Below are positions 20,165 to 22,722 of a stretch of DNA of 22,722 nucleotides, in pieces. The notes under the pieces are model-generated. The model worked only from the letters and a program-made list of their open reading frames with translations. It was not told the DNA's origin and made no database searches. The position numbers and the translations under genes were made by a program. The first letter of the stretch is position 1; the number at the start of each line of letters is the position of its first letter. Origin of the DNA: a virus; IMG/VR virus record IMGVR_UViG_3300017773_000155, positions 1 to 22,722 of that record; one strand, written 5' to 3'.

Positions 20165-20600
20165 TACTACAGACTCTTATTCTCAAATCACTACTACTAA
20201 ATCTATGATCTCGTTTATTAAAGTAAAGATCTATATCACGTTTACGACAGATATCCTTACCAGTAAAATCTCGGTCTCTATACTCTTCACCAAGAATACG
20301 TATATCTATATTGTACATATTTAAGATATCTTCGAGATCTTCTTCTGTTCCGTATGGAATAATCTCATCTACATAACCAACAGCCTTTAGCTGAGTGTAT
20401 CTCTCAACCACAGTCTGGATAGGTTTGTTCTTTCCTTTCCTACCAGACGGATCTACTTGTAATCCACAAATCAAATAATCACATTGATCTTTTGCATCTC
20501 GTAACATCGATACATGTCCAGCATGTAACAAATCGAATGCACTACAAGTGAATCCTACTTTACCTTTTACCACCGAAGTATTCCGTTGCATGTCCTTCAT
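20154..20600 (-). CDS. cytidylyltransferase (HxGH nucleotidyltransferase, TagD-like)
   Basis: 148 residues with the complete motif set of the glycerol-3-phosphate cytidylyltransferase family. It has GFTCSAFDLLHAGHVSMLRD (HAGH at about 26-29), RYTQLKAVGYVDEIIPY (about 67-83), ILGEEYRDRDFTGKD and HRFSSSDLRIR (about 132-142, the RxSSSxLR signature). Such enzymes join CTP (or ATP) to a phosphorylated polyol or sugar with release of pyrophosphate. The likely product would be CDP-glycerol or a related activated unit for surface polymers. The ATG at 20600 overlaps the nuclease gene by 41 bases; a GTG at 20573 is a shorter option. It neighbours the sialyltransferase-like gene, with which it overlaps. 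Confidence 0.88.
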   Translation of the reverse strand: MKDMQRNTSVVKGKVGFTCSAFDLLHAGHVSMLRDAKDQCDYLICGLQVDPSGRKGKNKPIQTVVERYTQLKAVGYVDEIIPYGTEEDLEDILNMYNIDIRILGEEYRDRDFTGKDICRKRDIDLYFNKRDHRFSSSDLRIRVCSNES

Positions 20601-20925
20601 TCACCAACATCTCATTAATATTATATACGCCATTACCAAGATCTACTACGATCTCTCCAAGGATACGTCCGAACTTACCTTTCGCATCATATGTTTTAGT
20701 TACAAGTTTTACTACCGATCCAGCGGGGGCCATGTTGTTGACGTACTCTTTCGCTGCAAGTCCCCTTGCTTTTTCCGCCAAGTCTCTGGTGCGAGTTTCT
20801 GGAGTATTGACACCATAAAGCCTAACACGTTGATTACTAAGAACAACGTCAAACCCAAGGTCAATATCAACGTCCACAGTATCGCCATCAACCCAACGTC
20901 CGATAGTTGCTTTATACTCATACAT
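20560..20925 (-). CDS. thermonuclease (staphylococcal nuclease-like)
   Basis: 121 residues from the ATG at 20925, with GGAG nine bases upstream. VDGDTVDVDIDLGF (Asp13, Asp15), QRVRLYGVNTPETR (Arg35, Glu43) and KFGRILGEI (Arg87) follow the SNase catalytic order; Asn40 replaces the calcium-ligand Asp of the classic enzyme, a common variant (VNTPE) in phages. The C-terminal INEMLVNEGHATEYFG is the usual closing helix. SNases degrade DNA and RNA with Ca2+. No signal peptide is seen, so it acts in the cytoplasm, perhaps on host nucleic acid. It is placed, unusually, between sugar-chemistry genes and coupled to both neighbours by overlap. Confidence 0.9.
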   Translation of the reverse strand: MYEYKATIGRWVDGDTVDVDIDLGFDVVLSNQRVRLYGVNTPETRTRDLAEKARGLAAKEYVNNMAPAGSVVKLVTKTYDAKGKFGRILGEIVVDLGNGVYNINEMLVNEGHATEYFGGKR

Positions 20926-21133
20926 CTTCCTTCTCTCCAAAATATTCGAGAGCGGTATTTAACTTATCTTCTGCCTCTGCAATCTTACTTAGTTCACCTT
21001 CGATAGATTCAACGATATCGGAATGTTCTCCGATACCAGCTGCGTTATCAAGATATACTTGTATGTTTGCACGTGCGATAGCAATATCACCCTCTAGTTT
21101 CTTTACCAATGCTTCTATTAAATAATGCATCAT
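20918..21133 (-). CDS. conserved small helical phage protein, 71 aa
   Basis: The ATG overlaps the glycosyltransferase stop in ATGA, and AGGAG lies eight bases upstream. The product is a helical hairpin: MMHYLIEALVKKLEGDIAIA, ANIQVYLDNAAGIGEHSDIV, then an acidic coiled coil (SKIAEAEDKLNTALEYF). I recall the VKKLEGDIAIAxAN...GIGEHxDxVE pattern from many marine T4-like phages, without known function. Its position in this operon may be incidental. Confidence 0.7.
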   Translation of the reverse strand: MMHYLIEALVKKLEGDIAIARANIQVYLDNAAGIGEHSDIVESIEGELSKIAEAEDKLNTALEYFGEKEDV

Positions 21134-21786
21134 CCTATTTTCTCCTTAATTGTTTCTTTACCCTTTCTCCCTGTATGGTGAATTACGCAAGGGTTTTTTC
21201 CAGCTATACCATCTATATAGTCTAATCTTAACGTGTTAAACCTGTTCGGAAGATCTCTTATCAAGGCGAGACGCATTATTTCATTACCACCAATCATCTT
21301 ATACAATGTCTCTTGATCACCAACATCTGGATTCTCGATACATTCATTTGACCAGTGTCTTAAAATATTTGGTGATCCCTCGAAGACAACAACTCCAGTA
21401 TTATGCCAATTACCCATAGCACCACGTCTCTTTGTCCAAGGTCGATCCATTGCCATAGACAGTTTACCTTGTTCTGTCCAATTGAATATAGTATCGATAC
21501 TTTCATCTGTAACTTCGCAATCAGTGTCTAACCAACAGACTTTACCGAATCCCATTTGGGATGCATCTAACATTGCACGTGGTTTCTTGAACCATCCTTT
21601 AGCTTGACTAATAACCTTAAACACCCTAATGTTTTCTAAGTGTTCTAGTGATTCGAGAACTTCTTCGGTCATACCAAAGTCCGCAATCAATAGATGAAAA
21701 TCTGTATGTTGTCGTAAGTTAGTGATGAACCACGGTAGTTGCCACTCAGTGTTTGAATCGCATCCTGTCAAATATGTTTTAAGCAT
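21130..21786 (-). CDS. GT-A fold glycosyltransferase (GT8-like)
   Basis: 218 residues. MLKTYLTGCDSNTEWQLPWF is followed by LLIADFG, KVCWLDTDCEV (DxD at about 87-89, the metal/nucleotide-sugar site), NWHNTGVVVFEGSP (about 127-138) and NPCVIHHTGRKG near the end (His at about 203-204). This order (YLDxD, NxGxxxF, HxxGxxK) is that of retaining GT8-type enzymes. It likely transfers a hexose from a nucleotide sugar to a cell-surface or phage-borne acceptor. It overlaps its upstream GT25-like neighbour by eight bases, making a probable two-step pathway. Confidence 0.8.
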   Translation of the reverse strand: MLKTYLTGCDSNTEWQLPWFITNLRQHTDFHLLIADFGMTEEVLESLEHLENIRVFKVISQAKGWFKKPRAMLDASQMGFGKVCWLDTDCEVTDESIDTIFNWTEQGKLSMAMDRPWTKRRGAMGNWHNTGVVVFEGSPNILRHWSNECIENPDVGDQETLYKMIGGNEIMRLALIRDLPNRFNTLRLDYIDGIAGKNPCVIHHTGRKGKETIKEKIG

Positions 21787-22417
21787 TTATAATCTCAACC
21801 TTGTTGTGTTTTGCCTGAGTTCCGATTTCTTTCTGTATAGTAGTGAACTCATCCTTTGCAGTTGCAGGCCAAGGGTAATACTCTTGTAACCAAGGCATAT
21901 CATCTAAGTTCATAAACACATCTGTGGGTTTTGCACAGATCTTCGCCTGTTCTATTAGTCTCTTCGCACCTTCAGGTTTTACCAAGTACGCATGTGCGCC
22001 AGGGAAGTAACGTTTACTAGTAAGTTTGTTAACACCCAAAGTAGGTGGTGTATTCCATTTACCGTATGACGGATGACCAATATTCATAACATAATCAAAA
22101 TGTACTTCAGGTACTTTATTATTCAAGACCGCATCATGTTCGAATATCGCAAATGTCTCATTGTCCTCTACACACTTCTTCCATAATGAGTAATGTGAAA
22201 AGAACGCAGCTGCACAGTTAGCAGTACGACTATAGACTTCATTTAACCCATCCATACTTAATCCCTCGTTTTCAAACAAAGAATCTAAGTCATCTTTAGG
22301 TGTTGTGGCGGGAAAGTGATGGATGTTAATGTTGTACCAAGAACTATAACGGATGCAACGATCTGCAACCATTTTAGATTCTTCATTATCCATTATTGTA
22401 ATTACGTATGACTTCAT
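21779..22417 (-). CDS. glycosyltransferase family 25-like protein
   Basis: 212 residues. It starts MKSYVITIMDNEESKMVADR, typical of GT25 (LgtB/LpsA) N-termini. Then come IHHFPATTPKDD, AAAFFSHYSLWKKCVEDNET (about 70-88), AIFEHDAVLNN (about 90-100, the FEDDA-type metal site with His for the first Asp), FPGAHAYLVKPEGAKRLIEQ and PTDVFMN. GT25 enzymes add galactose or similar sugars to LPS. Replacement in the FEDDA motif leaves Asp95 as the probable metal ligand, so activity is plausible but not certain. The ATG overlaps the previous gene's stop (ATGA). Confidence 0.78.
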   Translation of the reverse strand: MKSYVITIMDNEESKMVADRCIRYSSWYNINIHHFPATTPKDDLDSLFENEGLSMDGLNEVYSRTANCAAAFFSHYSLWKKCVEDNETFAIFEHDAVLNNKVPEVHFDYVMNIGHPSYGKWNTPPTLGVNKLTSKRYFPGAHAYLVKPEGAKRLIEQAKICAKPTDVFMNLDDMPWLQEYYPWPATAKDEFTTIQKEIGTQAKHNKVEIINA

Positions 22418-22722
22418 CGTGTTGTGGAAGAAACCACTCCTTGTACTTTAGTGTAATATGGATATACGGCTCTCAGATGTAAGAAGTTCTCTCTACAGAG
22501 AAACGCATCATTGGGCCACATACCAAGTTCTTTAATTTTTTCTAACGCTTCTCGTGCAATCTTAGGTTCCATCCAATACGCAGAATTTCCTGCCATACCT
22601 TGCGGTACAGGATCTTCTCCTTCTTCATTTACTACTGGAACGAACTTTAGATTGTCACTATAGGATACTAGTTCATGAAACAGTTGTGCCTTTCTTGTTG
22701 CACCACGTGGATCACATAATCC
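22414..22722 (-). CDS. GT25-like or related glycosyltransferase, C-terminal part
   Basis: The frame is open to the right edge, giving 102 residues; the beginning is outside the window, and the internal ATG at 22596 is not a likely start. Visible parts are GLCDPRGATRKAQLFHELVS, then VPQGMAGNSAYWMEPKIARE and ELGMWPNDAFLCREN ending in YPYYTKVQG. The GNSAYxxxPKxAxxxLxxxxxxGxWPND pattern resembles the C-terminal half of GT25-type and other phage glycosyltransferases, where the Ala-Tyr-x-x-x-Pro turn and the PND acid lie near the active site. It is the first visible member of the glycosyltransferase operon. Confidence 0.62.
   Translation of the reverse strand, partial: GLCDPRGATRKAQLFHELVSYSDNLKFVPVVNEEGEDPVPQGMAGNSAYWMEPKIAREALEKIKELGMWPNDAFLCRENFLHLRAVYPYYTKVQGVVSSTTR

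Noticed and set aside
1-22722. tRNA genes, CRISPR arrays, insertion sequences or attachment sites
   Set aside because: I read for cloverleaf-type stems with CCA ends, regular spaced repeats, transposase motifs and terminal inverted repeats and saw none I could support.

Overview
This window is part of the genome of a marine-type, T4-like tailed phage (contractile-tail myovirus). The call rests on recognisable homologues of T4 baseplate proteins gp5, gp27, gp53, gp48, gp54 and gp26/gp51, the head-completion nuclease gp4, the ssDNA-binding protein gp32 and the late co-activator gp33. T4-type late promoters (TATAAATA) and short overlapping genes joined by ATGA or TAATG also fit. Many small accessory families resemble those I know from cyanophage and pelagiphage relatives of T4. 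No photosynthesis gene is present, and the host cannot be named from the sequence.

Layout. Positions 1-6709 (minus strand) hold a late baseplate/spike operon read leftwards: gp48, gp53, gp27-like hub, gp5 OB-fold protein, a 648-residue amidase protein, and a spike protein cut by the window edge. Positions 6766-11798 (plus) hold gp4, a conserved late protein, gp54/gp19-like, gp26, a gp51-like segment and a tape-measure-like protein. A strong UUCG terminator sits at the convergent junction with gp32. Positions 11844-17163 (minus) hold an early/replicative block: gp32, gp33, a basic protein, an Sm/SH3-like protein, a SprT-like metalloprotease and many small proteins. It is driven by consensus sigma70 promoters that share an extended -35 element. 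Positions 17288-18496 (plus) hold two unrecognised late genes behind tandem late promoters. Positions 18493-22722 (minus) hold a zeta-toxin-like P-loop kinase, a small membrane protein and a cluster for sugar or surface chemistry: a sialyltransferase/DUF115-like protein, a HxGH cytidylyltransferase, a thermonuclease, a DxD glycosyltransferase and two GT25-like proteins.

Most notable. (1) A U UUU UUA heptamer lies just before the gp26 stop. The -1 frame stays open for 64 codons and encodes the gp51-like protein, with an SD-like element upstream and a 9-bp hairpin downstream, so gp26-gp51 looks like a frameshift fusion comparable to tail assembly chaperones. (2) The single T4 gp5 polypeptide (OB fold, lysozyme, spike) is divided here among three consecutive genes. 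The lysozyme-like domain has valine where its family has the catalytic glutamate, and an amidase domain is carried by the next gene. (3) Three TATAAATA late promoters lie only 5-6 bases from start codons that lack a Shine-Dalgarno, which predicts near-leaderless late mRNAs. (4) The gp33 start is nested 116 bases inside the upstream gene.
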